Source: Hexactinellida sp. DTS-2022
Lineage: Eukaryota > Porifera > Hexactinellida
Assembly: GCA_028753945.1 (NCBI GenBank)
Contig: JAPNXP010000001.1
Span: 9,476,501 to 9,540,500 of the forward strand
Direction of reading: 5' to 3'
Length of the DNA: 64,000 bases
Positions within the stretch are counted from its first letter, which is position 1, and every line of letters starts with the position of its first letter. The notes below the pieces were generated by a model. The model made no database searches. It had not been told where the DNA came from and saw only the letters and a program-made list of their open reading frames with translations. The position numbers and the translations under genes are program-made. Shown piece by piece: positions 12,623 to 23,485 of the stretch.

Positions 12623-13613
12623 GTGCATGGTCGTTAGTTAAACGAGTCACACAACCAATCATATTATATGCGCTAAGTTAGCCACTATGGAGGGGTGCCC
12701 TCTTTGCTCACGATGAAGCCAAATCTGCGCTGGTGTGGGTGGACTATTATCGGAGCATTTCAAATAACCAGTAGTGTAGTTGCGACAATAGGTAATTAGA
12801 AATATATGAAAGCATCAGAAGTATATGGCGGACGCGGAAAATACTAAGAAAATAATTATAGTATAGTGATAATATAAGTAACGAACTGTTTAATTACAAA
12901 ATCATATATTTAAACATTGAGTGTATCAATTTTAAGTCACAAACTTCAAATTCAAATTGAATACGTAGTAAACTTCACCACTTAAGACTTAACCCATTCA
13001 GTGCCAGGGAGTCACAGCACCTATACACACACCAACTTTCCTGACAATTTGAATAATTAAATAAACAGTAAACCCAATGTGCCTGAGATAAAGGGACAAT
13101 TCTGGCTTGCTAAACATGATCCGTTAGAGGCTGTTTCTCTGTTGTATCTAATAATCTAAATAACGTATAACCAAACTAACGTGACTCTAGTATCAAAAGG
13201 TCTTCTCGAAGTCCTGATAAAACAAGGTATTCAAATTTATAGAACAAACCCAAAGTACCTAAATTTAGGCGCGAATAAAGAGGGCGCCACCTGATTTATA
13301 GGCTGGTTATGACCCTGCTAAACTCTCAAACAGAAAGTATTTAAAATTACATACGGAATAAAGTTAAGTCAAGCACGAATTGGGTAATGTTTCTTAACGT
13401 TAAACATTTCTTTATGCGTCACATCCATTCGGAAAGTGGTCCATCAGAAGCTATATGGTATCACATTGTATTAAAAGTGTCCGGTGACGTCGTCGTGCCA
13501 TTCAAATTAACCTGCTACAATACGGTTCTATTGTCCCGCCCTTGTATTTACAGTTTATCCTACTTCTCTAACTCTAATTGTTAGGCTACTGTGAAAAATG
13601 GTATGGTGGTCGC

Positions 13614-13793
13614 CAGGATTTCATCCAGTCGAAATTTCTGCGCACCTAAATTTAGTTTGAACCATTCACACGCTCCTAAGAGACTGAATTTGTATTACGT
13701 CTAATGGGAGCATCTCTGATTCCGCGCGACTAGAAAAGTTTCCTTACAAAATACCGCCTGGAGGCGCGTCGCATACGCCTGGATGAAACCCTG
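13614..13793. mobile_element. 180-bp hAT-like MITE (CAGGRTTTCATCC family)
   Basis: Ends CAGGATTTCATCCAG and CTGGATGAAACCCTG. Flanks GTGGTCGC and GTGGTTGT agree at 6 of 8 bases, consistent with an aged hAT target duplication. An inverted relative lies at 61862-62047. Not coding. Confidence 0.7.
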
Positions 13794-14051
13794 GTGGTTG
13801 TGGTGCCTGCCGCCCCTGAGTAAGTAGCTACCCCTTTCTAAACTAACAATATCCAATCGGTGTTCGGTAGTTAACAAGCCGTACCGTTTCTGTAATTTAT
13901 AGTGATAATATTATTATATAATATGTACTTGTCATTATACCAAGTAAGGTCGGAAGCAGGGTTTTGTCGGGTCCAAAACTAGTTTTGGGTGTTTGAACAG
14001 AGCAGGTTTAATCACTGAATAATACTGATTGAATATTGTTAGCATTTAAGG

Positions 14052-14307
14052 CAGGGGTGCCCAACTCGATTTAATTGCGGGCCACGTTGGGTTCCTCAAA
14101 TATTTAGGTGGGCCATATAGGCCAATTGATAAATTTAGATTTTTATAGGGAGAGATAGGTTCGGGTATCCAAGCGAAAATGGAACAGAAAAGGTTAAGAA
14201 ACACATCTAAAATCATGACAGACTACATAAAATGTTCAAAAATATTACCCGGATTAAATTTTACGTGGGCCGGATCCGGCCCACGGGCCGTATGTTGGTC
14301 ACCCCTG
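14052..14307. mobile_element. 256-bp hAT-like MITE (CAGGGGTGCCCAA ends)
   Basis: Ends CAGGGGTGCCCAACTC and TTGGTCACCCCTG with GGCCACGT/ACGTGGGCC and GGCCCACGGGCC subterminal palindromes, a common hAT-derived type. Flanks ATTTAAGG and ATTAAGGG are similar but not identical. A related end fragment is seen near 20995-21055 (GGCCCGCGGGCCGTAGGTTGG) and another near 17575-17635. Confidence 0.65.
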
Positions 14308-14722
14308 ATTAAGGGGTTTAATAAAATATAATTGAATTAATAAACCATGATAGTAACAATTAACTCTGGGAAACAAATGGCACGCCAATTAAATGTATGG
14401 AAATGTGGTTACTAACTCGTTCCTATTGCACAGGGTACAGTAAATAGTCAATTTACCTCAATCGTATCATCTCTTTAGTTAGTTTATACTCTTCTTTCAC
14501 AAACGATTATATTAGAAATCTGTATGATCAACACATCTGAGATTCTGAACTCAAAAGAGAGTTGAATAACTTGTAAAATCTACCAAGTTGACAAAATTGA
14601 GAGCTTGAGTCAGTTAATTAATGAAGCTCTTATTAAAGTTGAGGCATATTGTGATAACTTATATAAGTCACTCTTTTAGCTGTGTCTATTCACTCTGAGT
14701 CTCTGACGGCCGTAAAAAGAGA

Positions 14723-14899
14723 TACAGTAGATGTCGGATATAAGCACACCGGTTATAAGAACATATCGGATATAAGCACACTATGTTGGAAAACGGTTGC
14801 ATATACCCTGTATAATTTATGTCGGTTATAAGAACATGCCGGTTATAAGCACCTTAAGTGCAGTTCCCGACGATGTGCTTATAACCGGCATCCACTGTA
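14723..14899. mobile_element. 177-bp ATAAGCAC-family MITE, copy 1
   Basis: Ends TACAGTAGATGTCGGATATA and its counterpart ending CCGGCATCCACTGTA form a TIR of about 25 bp. The interior repeats the phrases CGGATATAAGCACA and CGGTTATAAGAACAT in both orientations. Nearly identical to the element at 59930-60107. Confidence 0.8.
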
Positions 14900-16396
14900 T
14901 ATATCTAATCACAATTGTCGGTTAGATACTCTCTAAGTGGCGTCTCCTTACAGAGGAGACTCGATGTTATGAATTTATTAGCGCATAATATAAATCATAG
15001 GCATTACGTTATGTGGACGTCAAGTATACTGGGATAGGAAATATCAGGATTAATTAATCAGAGGACTGAACGTACCTGGAAGACTATGCGAAATAAGGAG
15101 CCAATATATTTTATTGAGTACAACAACTACATTCAATGAAGTCAAATTCTAATAGCTTACTGCCAAAGTTACTTTGTAAATAAAATAAAGATAACTATGG
15201 ATATATAAATAGAGTAAATTTCTAACCTTATTATCACAATTGTATTTGCTGTCATTATTTTATAATTAGTTTATTGTACGGAGAACTTACAATGCGCATA
15301 ATGAGAGTCAGGGACTCACAATGAGCTGTTAACTATGTATTAGTTGGCTTCTTAATGAAGAAACAAGATTTAAAGAAATCGACCATTAATTAATGAATTG
15401 AAGCTTTTCATCAACTAATTTCACAACCCAATCGCGAATTTTAACTATTCGCAATTAATCCATTAAAACACTTTATTAACATTATTTTAAATAGGATTTT
15501 GGTCTAATTCGGCCCATAAGGAATTTGACACTGTTTACATTTGCATCGGGCAATATCACATGGCATTACTTTTAATTCAAGTAACTTAGATAACTGAAAC
15601 TAACACCTAGTAAATTATACTTGCTATACTTTTGAAAAATGGGTACAAATACGTAATCTGGAAATTGCACAACTCACGATGATATAATTATAGTAACTCG
15701 AGTACAATACACATACGCTGGGATCATGAAATAATATATCTAATTAATAATTATGCAACTAATTAAGAACGACACATAGAGAAATACTACTGATCTCTTG
15801 ACCTCCAACAAAACTATCATAAATCCTAGCTACATATTCTCCTATATTATACGAAATGTACAAGAGCTGAGGATCTAACAACATTCGAAAACGAGTAGAC
15901 ACTGCATCAGATTAGCCCGGTGGGCGTAATATTATGCATCATATTATGCATCATATTATGCATCATATTACTTTTCAGAAACTATTCTTTGTAGTTAAAC
16001 TGCAGTGTAGACAGATTAGAGATTATATAATAATCACATCCTTTTGTAAAGATGAGGAATGTAGATAAGGTTAGAGCTAAACTCTACCGTCTCTAGTTTA
16101 GACGTTGGAAATATGTTCCGTCATCAAAAGTTGACACATTTATATGCCCATATATGATCAAAATCAATACGAGCAGTCTTAAAGACATATAGGAACGAAG
16201 TCAGGTATTTAATGTAGTTTGGAATTGTGATATTGATTCTAATGGTTTTGGTGTTTGAAATATTAACAGGTGTGAACAGGATTGAATTATTGACCCCAAG
16301 AGGTTTATGGCTCATAACTTTCGTAAATTAATTTTTTCTCGTCCTTTAGACTTTTTCAAATAAAGTCTCTATATCATCAAATTAAGTTTTAATATT
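14900..16396. other. Gene-free AT-rich stretch
   Basis: No supported gene, RNA or complete element. Three direct copies of a 14-bp unit (ATTATGCATCATAT phase) occur at about 15929-15971. Confidence 0.5.
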
Positions 16397-17135
16397 GACG
16401 AGCCCTTCGGTCTCGGTCGCTTTGCGACGGATCGGTGCTACGCACCTCAAGTTAACGGCCGCTATGCGGCCTTACTCCTCACCCTTGCTACCATGGAAAA
16501 TGGTAGTGGATGTTATATACAACCCTTTCTACCATTTTCCATAGTTTTAACTTGTTTACTTATAATACCCGTTGAAGGCTAACTTCTAGGTCCATTTTGA
16601 ATTTTCACTAATTTTTTTACCTATTTTGTGAAATCAACAACAACAAATATTCATATTATAAATTTGTAAATGCCAAATTCGTGTTCAGCATACTTGTTAA
16701 CCTATAATACCCGTTGAAAGCTAACTTCTAGGTTGAGTTTGAATTTCATTAATTTGTTTACCTATCTTGTGTCATTAACAACAACTAATGTTCATATTAT
16801 AAATTTATAAATGCGAAATTCGTGTTCAGCATACTTGTTAACCTACAATACCCGTTGAAAGCTAACTTCTAGGTTTATTTTGAATTTTCATTAATTTGTT
16901 TACCATTTTTGTGTAAACAACAACAACAAATATTCATATTATAAATTTATAAATGCGAAATTCGTGTTCAGCATACTTGTTTACCTATTATAACATTTGT
17001 TTACCCATTATAACATTTGGAACTTAATCTCTATCTCAATTATAAATGCGGTTTCTATCCCCCATCACTTTAATACAATCCGGACAACAAACAAACACAC
17101 AAACAAACAACAATCGAGATTTAATAATATAGATT
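16397..17135 (-). mobile_element. Hairpin-ended repeat element with three internal ~140-bp tandem units, copy 1
   Basis: Read on the minus strand, the element begins TCTCGATTGTTGTTTGTTTG (near 17122). It then carries three tandem units of roughly 140 bp, each with AGTATGCTGAACACGAATTT, TTGTTGTTGTTTACAC and CTAGAAGTTAGCTTTCAA. It ends in four consecutive hairpins: 16457-16471 (GGCCGC stem), 16434-16446 (GGTGC stem), 16416-16428 (GTCGC stem) and 16399-16415 (CGAG.CC stem). A second copy lies at 42437-43115 on the plus strand. No coding region and no recognised transposase, so this is a non-autonomous element of unknown class. Confidence 0.6.
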
Positions 17136-17756
17136 ATTAATGTATACCTGAGCCTCCGGAATCGGCGAATCTGGCTGAAATACTTAGGCCGCAGCACTAA
17201 ATTGATCATAACTCAGAAAATAATGGTCAGAAAGTTTCAAAACAAATGCTATTGTAACATATGATAGTCTGCAGTGTCTGGCTGCAAAATTAAAATTTTC
17301 ATTTTGAAAAACTATAAATAGCAAATTGTCTCAACTTGGTGCACTAGAGTTAATTAGACCCATTGCAATTAGAGTGTGTGAAACTATTCAATGGAATTGT
17401 AAGAAGTAAGAATTAGGTGTAATATTAGGCCTGTAAACAGCATGCATGTAAAGGCGAATAAAACGTTATATAACGGTGAATCAGATATAACGGGCTTATG
17501 TCTCTGAGATTATTGATATTTAGCTAATTGGTTTAATTTCAATTATTAAAATTATGAATGATCTAAAATGGGTTGTCCAACCTTTTTGGTTCGCGGGCCC
17601 ATTAAGGGATCCTTGGGCTACCTGAGGGCCGCACGACCTTAGACATGCCAAGGTAGCATGATGACTGACATTTATTTGGGTATGGCGTTTAACGCGGTCC
17701 GGAAGATCATATATGAGACACTTTAGGAAGATCATTACATATTATATTTGATTATA

Positions 17757-17890
17757 AAATCCAAAATTGCAGCCTGTGCCGACGCATGTTCCTTTGGTGG
17801 CACTATATTTTGTTGGTTGTTTATTGATAGTGCCTCCAAAGCAGACCAAAGGAACATGCTGTCGGCACAGGCTGCAATTTTTGATTTTTT
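17757..17890. mobile_element. Hairpin MITE (GCAGCCTGTGCCGAC family), copy 1
   Basis: Left arm AATTGCAGCCTGTGCCGAC, then GCATGTTCCTTTGG; right arm is the reverse complement with one extra base. The interior carries a second inverted pair, GGTGGCACTAT/ATAGTGCCTCC. The relative at 18858-18976 lies in the opposite orientation. Confidence 0.75.
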
Positions 17891-18231
17891 TCGCCCAGTC
17901 ATCAACGCCTCAAGGTGTCAAGAACCATTTGTTAATTGGTCCGAGTCACAAGGAACGGTAGATAAATTTGAAGATAAATTTGAAACTTGCGTATATTGAT
18001 TTAACTTATAAATTCCAGCTGGTTTCTATTTTACTATACAATGGATTAAATTAAATTAAATAATATATGGAATTTGTTGACTTTAAAATAAATAACTAAT
18101 AATATAATTTATTATCAACACATAATGAATGAATGGCATTAAACTCAAGATGGTTTATGATAGAAACAAACTTTGTAACATGTTTTAATTTTAATATGTT
18201 TTTTTTTAACATGTTTTTATTTTAACATGTT

Positions 18232-18745
18232 TTAATTTAAACATCCCTCACAAACCCGCTGGAGACTCGACACCAAGTAGGGACTGAATCTCGGCAAAAA
18301 GTCTAACGGGAATTCCTTCACGTCTGTGTCTACCGACTCTAGAGCCATACTGTTATCCGACTGGTCAGCAGTGTCAGTAATGAAGTCATACAGAGAGAGC
18401 TCACGTGGGGCTTCTACACCAGTAACATCGTGCACGGAAACACAGGTTACCTTATGGCTCAGTCCGTACACCTCCATGACCTGTTCGTACTGGTGCTGTA
18501 CAACCTCCTTGCTACATGGGCCCTCCTGTTGTGTGAAGGAGAGCAGCATCGAGTGCACTTGCCAGTCTACAATGCAGTGAGCTGTCATTCCTATGAGAGT
18601 TCGCATATCCTGACTGGGGTGGGTGAGAGACAAATTGATGCACACCGTGTGAGCTCTCTGGAGCCTCAGCTTTACGAAGCTCTGTATTGCGGAAGTTCTC
18701 ACTCTCCACAATGGAGAGAGGCAACCCGTCTCCTGCGATGAGCTG
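18232..18745 (-). pseudogene. hAT/ZBED-type transposase fragment, frameshifted
   Basis: On the minus strand, one frame gives LPLSIVESENFRN and another gives the downstream part with DMRTLIGMTAHCIVDWQVHS. These resemble the 'LPLSFVEn.gF' and 'TAHxID.DW' segments of hAT/ZBED transposases, where they are also separated by a short distance. The two pieces are in different frames, so at least one frameshift is present. The N-terminal zinc finger and the C-terminal dimerisation region are absent. The fragment sits between two inverted copies of a hairpin MITE (17757-17890 and 18858-18976). The family call rests on short motifs read by eye. Confidence 0.5.
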
Positions 18746-18857
18746 TATTAATGTGTCCGTGGGTTGTACTGGTAGTGGTTGATGTGGAATTGCTCTACAG
18801 CGGCTTTACTCGCTCTACCGACAGTACAACGAATTCCCGCTACCTGTCTCTGATGCA

Positions 18858-18976
18858 TAATTGCAGCCTGTGCCGACAGCATGTTCCTTTGGAGGCACTA
18901 TCAATAAACCACAATCAAAATATAGTACCACCAAAGGAACATGCGTCGGCACAGGCTGCAATTTTGGATTTTTTTT
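18858..18976. mobile_element. Hairpin MITE (GCAGCCTGTGCCGAC family), copy 2, inverted
   Basis: Arms ATTGCAGCCTGTGCCGACAG and the reverse complement before GGATTTTTTTT. Its reverse complement is nearly colinear with copy 1 at 17757-17890, so the two copies form an inverted pair around the transposase relic. Confidence 0.75.
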
Positions 18977-19155
18977 CTATATTATTATTTTTTCTCCATA
19001 GACGGTGTCCTGGCCAGAGCTTTATAGTTGATGTGATGACGGGCTGACAGGAGTGCACTAGAGGGATCCTAGTGTAGGTGGGTTGTGCTTAGTACCTGTG
19101 GTAGGAGAACGGCATGGCTCACTGGTAACTAGAACTGGTGTAGACCAGTTGTAGT

Positions 19156-19205
19156 GTGGTCGAGGGTTACCCTCCTGATGAGTCCTTGTGATAGGACGAA
19201 ACCAC
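19156..19205 (+). ncRNA. Hammerhead ribozyme, type III topology
   Basis: All conserved core elements are present in order. Stem III 5' strand GTGGT (19156-19160) is followed by the cleavage base C at 19161, so cleavage is expected between 19161 and 19162. Stem I is a closed hairpin GAGGG-TTA-CCCTC (19162-19174). The core CTGATGA is at 19175-19181. Stem II is GTCC-TTGTGATA-GGAC (19182-19197). GAAA is at 19198-19201, and the stem III 3' strand ACCAC at 19201-19205 pairs fully with GTGGT. These match the consensus of self-cleaving hammerhead RNAs (NUH site, CUGAUGA, GAAA). In eukaryotes such motifs are found in satellite RNAs, Penelope-like elements and retrozymes. Downstream, 19228-19270 can form a long imperfect hairpin (GGTG.. 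/ ..CACC). Self-cleavage activity is inferred, not shown. Confidence 0.88.
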
Positions 19206-19610
19206 TTCCACCACATGTCGTATCCCGGTGGGTGTGAGATACATTTACGGTGTCTCATGCTCACCACAGATGGTCTGAAACTTGGCATGTAGGTGCGATG
19301 GGACCGTCTAATTTGCACCTGGGGTTACGATTTTTGATTAACAAATTTTGGACACATTTTTAACATCTTTCAAAATTTGTCTGGTCCATAACTCCACAAA
19401 TGTTTTACTAAACCCCCAATTATTATTTCACCATTGGATTCATCTTCAAATTCTGCGTCTGATGGAAGAAGAATATTTTTAATAATGGGTTTAATTTCTG
19501 CCACAAATGGGGGTTGAAATTTCTTTGTTTACTCACACTTCAATTTGAATAAAACTGTTAAATCTAATTCCATTGTTTCAACTTGCGATAATTATATTGA
19601 GAGCATCCTT
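19206..19610 (+). mobile_element. Sequence downstream of the ribozyme, shared with an inverted copy near 24885-25005
   Basis: Phrases CACCTGGGGTTACG, TTTTTGATTAA, GGACACATTTTT and AAATCTAATTC.ATTGTTTCAACTTG recur in the same order on the minus strand at 24885-25005, with about 200 bp missing there. GGTGTCTCATG upstream of these phrases is also shared. The second copy lacks the ribozyme core. This suggests the ribozyme belongs to a dispersed, probably non-autonomous element; no long protein-coding frame is seen in it. Confidence 0.5.
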
Positions 19611-19616
19611 ATATGC

Positions 19617-19772
19617 AGACGGTCTATTTCTAGACGGTCTATAAAAGCCCATACAAATAAGCCAAAAATTTATAGACCGTCTATAAATTCTGTAGACCAA
19701 AAACCCTGCTGTCTATGTGTAATACTAATGTATATGTAAGAAAACCTGGTCTAGAAATAGACGGTCTACATA
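19617..19772. repeat. Hairpin-forming repeat built on AGACGGTCTA
   Basis: The motif AGACGGTCTAT(A/T) occurs four or more times in both orientations: direct copies at about 19617 and 19634, an inverted copy at about 19676, and another direct copy at about 19759. This gives a stem-loop of about 60 bp in its first half and suggests a small MITE. Confidence 0.5.
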
Positions 19773-20125
19773 TAAGTTATCTCTTATATTGATTCATTAC
19801 ACCGTAACTCCATATATCACAATTAGAAAAGCAATTATTTCACTATAATTCATACCTTCACACTTAAAAGGACCTGCTTTTATCCCTGATCCATAGATCA
19901 CAAATAGAAAAGCGTACGTTTTCAATATAATCCTTATCACACTTTGTAAGGCGATTATTTACTATAATCAATACAAGTAAATTAGAATGATTATTCTTTT
20001 CTCAGGTATCCACAATAGTCAATTAGAAAGCGATCCTTTTCACCTTTTTCCATTCCAAGAAGGCTGAATTCACCAATTTCTTCAGGCCGAATTCACTCAT
20101 AGGCCAAATTTGTTCTAGGCCGAAT

Positions 20126-20498
20126 CAGTGGCTTAACGTGGTAAAGTGCCGCTGGGGGCAGCAACAAAAAAAAAGCCGCCCCCACAGACAAAAATCACGT
20201 TCATCGCGTTGACGTTTGTAGCCAGCCCTGCTTAGCCGGTCGCGACCTTTTGAACGTTTAGAGTTCATATACAAATATGTTACTGAATTATTCAAAAAAT
20301 ATTACTGTATCGGGGAACAACTGCAATTGTTAAGAAAAAACCTGGAAAATCAACTTGAAATGGTTCAAAGAGATATTTATCAGCATGTAATTCGTGCAAT
20401 TGTGAGAGAAAAATGATAAACAAAATGTCAAAATGCCGCCCCCAAAGCGTGCCGCTGGGGGCTCGTGCCCCCTTCGCCCCTACCTAGTTAAGCTACTG
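20126..20498. mobile_element. 373-bp non-autonomous hAT element with perfect TSD
   Basis: Ends CAGTGGCTTAACGTGG and CCTAGTTAAGCTACTG, flanked by identical GGCCGAAT at 20118-20125 and 20499-20506. Subterminal repeats GTGCCGCTGGGGGC occur near both ends in the same orientation. The interior holds no intact transposase. Confidence 0.85.
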
Positions 20499-20777
20499 GG
20501 CCGAATCCCCCTGTATTCGTTTGACATTAAATTCTTCAAATACAGCTATCTTCTCCTGACATATCAAGCACAATAAGCCCGCGTTGTGTTCTAAAACGAA
20601 AAAGTCGAATGTCCATGAGGATTTGAAAACTCGACATTCACTATCAATTTTCATTTTCTTTCCATTTTAATTACGGGAGTGGACATATTTGTTTTTAAAT
20701 ATTTGAATATTGTTTGAGTTGGGTTTTACTGTATTTGGAATTTATATGAGTTATTCCAGTTGAGAGAACACCTTATG

Positions 20778-20858
20778 TGCCAGATAAATATTTGATCAAA
20801 ACCCAATAAAAAGGTTATACAAATATTTGATCAAAACCCAATAAAAAGGTTTTACAAG
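20778..20858. repeat. Two direct 38-bp repeats
   Basis: The unit containing AAATATTTGATCAAAACCC and AATAAAAAGGTT occurs twice back to back with one or two differences. Not associated with a gene. Confidence 0.8.
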
Positions 20859-21607
20859 GAGTTTATTAGTTATGTAAATAACACCATTGTTGAAAAAGGT
20901 TTCATTCAATTTAGTTTTGCAGAATTAAGTTTCTCTTTATTGGGTTCGCTCAAATAGGTTTCAATCAATAAGTATCACCCGAAACTGGGAAAGTTCCCTG
21001 ACATGTCGGCGAGCCGGATTGTGGCCCGCGGGCCGTAGGTTGGACAAGCCTGATCTAACACCAATTTCAATGTCAACTTAAATTTCTTAAATTATTTGTT
21101 ATAAATAGTAATTTTAAATAAACTTGACTACATTATTTTAATTAAATAGGTATTTGGTTGAAGCGGTTTAAACCTTGATAAATTGTCTGTTATTGAAACA
21201 AAATCGAGCTATTCTTATGGCGCAGCTGAAATTTATTGAGCTATTAATATGAGCATTGTAATTCCCCAAACAAATTACATTGTGTAGCTATTTATTTATT
21301 ATGAATTTATGAGTGATATTTTGAGAAAAGTAAGGCCGCGAAGCGGCCGTTAATTGTGTTGTGAGTGAGTGATGCGTCACGAAGCGACCGAGACCAAGGG
21401 CTCGTAAGATAAAAGACTTCTCAATGAGATTACTGTAAAGCTAAAAGAATGTTCAAGAGGTGATAAGTATAGTTTACAAATTTATAGATTCATCTTTTCT
21501 TAGTATGCAATTTCTAATATGCATAAAATCTTGAAAATTAGTTCTACATAATTCAGAGTAAGATATAATAATTTGGAGATAATTAAAATATATTTTTATT
21601 GATAATA

Positions 21608-23147
21608 ATGCAGAAGTTAAAACGCCATTGGATTTTTGTTGAGCTCGTATATTTAATAATACTAGCACTTCCTGCCGCAATAGAATGCTTCTCAGAGGGA
21701 CTGCAAATGAAATTGAGTAATGTGTTCATTGGACGAGCATCAGGTAACAATATAGCATTGGTATTAAGCGCACTATTTATGGGACAGACAACCAATGCAT
21801 TAATAGCTTATCCAATCGCAGAGGGATTTGGTGTTTATGTGAATATCCTATGCTCACAGGCATATGGAGCAAAACAGTACAAACTAGTGGGATTGTACTT
21901 CTACAGAGCTCTATTCATGGCAGCTCTCACTTGCTTTCCAGTATTCACAGTCTTCATTAGTGTCCGCGCTATCGTCTACTTCCTATTCCAAGATTGGGAA
22001 TTGGCTCAGTACACTGGTAGCTTTACAGATGTTCTATGTTTCGGCTATCCTGCCTATTTGTACTATAAAATTGGTATTCGTTTACTTCAGTCATTGAACA
22101 TAGTGTGGGGTCCTGTGTTGTATCTTATCATTGGGAACATTTTGAATGGAGTAATACAGTATATTCTGATATTCCGATACAACACGAATATTGAAGGCGC
22201 AGCTGCTGGTTACGTCATCAGTAATTACTTAGTTGCAGTATTAGTATTTACACAAATACAACTCTCTCATGTGCGTGCACACTATTATAGCACAGAAGTG
22301 GACTATTGAATATATCACCAACTGGTTACATACAGCTAAGTTGCTATTGTGACAATTAGCCAATTCATAATACTAATAGGTATAGGTCCAGCAACAGTTA
22401 ATCCTATACTATGCATTGGTTTGATGTCTCATGATAAGAGAGAACTCGCTATATACTCAATCCTCTTTTCCATATGGTGGATGTTACTATAGGCACGATG
22501 GGATTTGCTAGTGCTATCACAGTGAGAGTTGGAAATCTGTTAGGAGCAAACCAACCCATAAAAGCAAAAAGAGCAGCGATAATAGGTATCATATGTGGGC
22601 AATTAACGATGGTGTTGTGTAATATAGTTATATTTACGATTAGTGAGCCTTTGAGTAATCTATTCACCACAGATCCATTATTCGCAAGGCAATTAACATG
22701 GAATATCCGACTTTTCTCATTTCTTCTCAATACTGATGTTAAACTTGTGGTACAGGGAGTTATGAATGCCTGCTGTAAGCAAGGAATACAATTAACATTG
22801 AAATTTGTATTTCAAATTATTATTGGAACTGTTGCCACAGTTTTGTTGGTACATTTCGTGCGTTGGAAAGCCCTTAGTGTTTTGGTGCAGTTTTCAATTA
22901 CCAGTATAATTTGTTGCATAATCGCTCTTTCAATCCTCTTTGGCAGTAAGTGGGAAAATTTTCCGTCTTCGGAAATACACAATTGAAAAATGCCAATCTT
23001 AATAATGAGGATCAACCAAATCTTACAGGGATTAGAGATGTTTACCAGACAAAAGCATTCCAATTGGCTAGGTACTCCGTTTGCCAAACATTATGTGTTT
23101 GTATTTTCGCTACTGGTGTGACAATCATTAATATGAATGGTTATTAA
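21608..23147 (+). pseudogene. MATE-family (SLC47-like) multidrug/cation extruder, frame-broken
   Basis: MATE proteins are 12-13 helix membrane antiporters that export organic cations. The first Met is at 21608. The first intact part (to about 22295) has IECFSEGLQMKLSNVFIGRA and LCSQAYGAKQYKLVG, the family signature near helix 2. The second part, from 22474, has ITVRVGNLLGANQP, the signature of the second half (usual form SVRVGNALGAG). Between them, about 22296-22473, coding similarity continues but switches frame at least three times (WTIEYITNW in one frame, RELAIYSILFS in another), with in-frame stops, and the usual EWW motif is not recognisable. The last part has a clean 83-bp GT-AG intron (22946-23028, gtaagt...cttacag) joining LFG to RIRDVYQTKAF and a final membrane helix before the stop at 23147. 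Either a decaying gene or a locus with assembly indels. Confidence 0.7.
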
Positions 23148-23485
23148 TTTTATGCTAGTAAATGCTTTATATTCTTGTATTCCCGAGATTAGTTAACTTT
23201 ATCCATATGAAATTTATTATTGGGGAATGGGAAATGGGAATTCATATTTAGGGACTCAGTAGATCACATTGATTTCATAAGGCGTTCCCCTTAGCCTATA
23301 TTAAATTTTGGTACTCTCCACAGGAAGATTGCCCGACCCTGTTTTGTAGTTTAGCTAATTCTTACCTATCAGATATCTGTAATTATGTTGTTTATTAAAA
23401 AATCTTGATGCTACAGTGTAATTATATAGGTTGATGCTACAGAATATCTATATAGATAGATGCTACAGTATATCCATAGAGAGAA

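Noticed and set aside
19198-19235. Type I reading of the hammerhead, with stem III closed downstream of GAAA
   Set aside because: The sequence after GAAACCAC does not form a hairpin returning to a GTC site; the type III pairing with 19156-19160 is complete.
22296-22473. An intron that would repair the MATE frame
   Set aside because: The stretch still encodes MATE-like residues (WTIEYITNW, RELAIYSILFS) at the expected spacing in alternating frames, so removing it would delete a helix; no good donor/acceptor pair fits.
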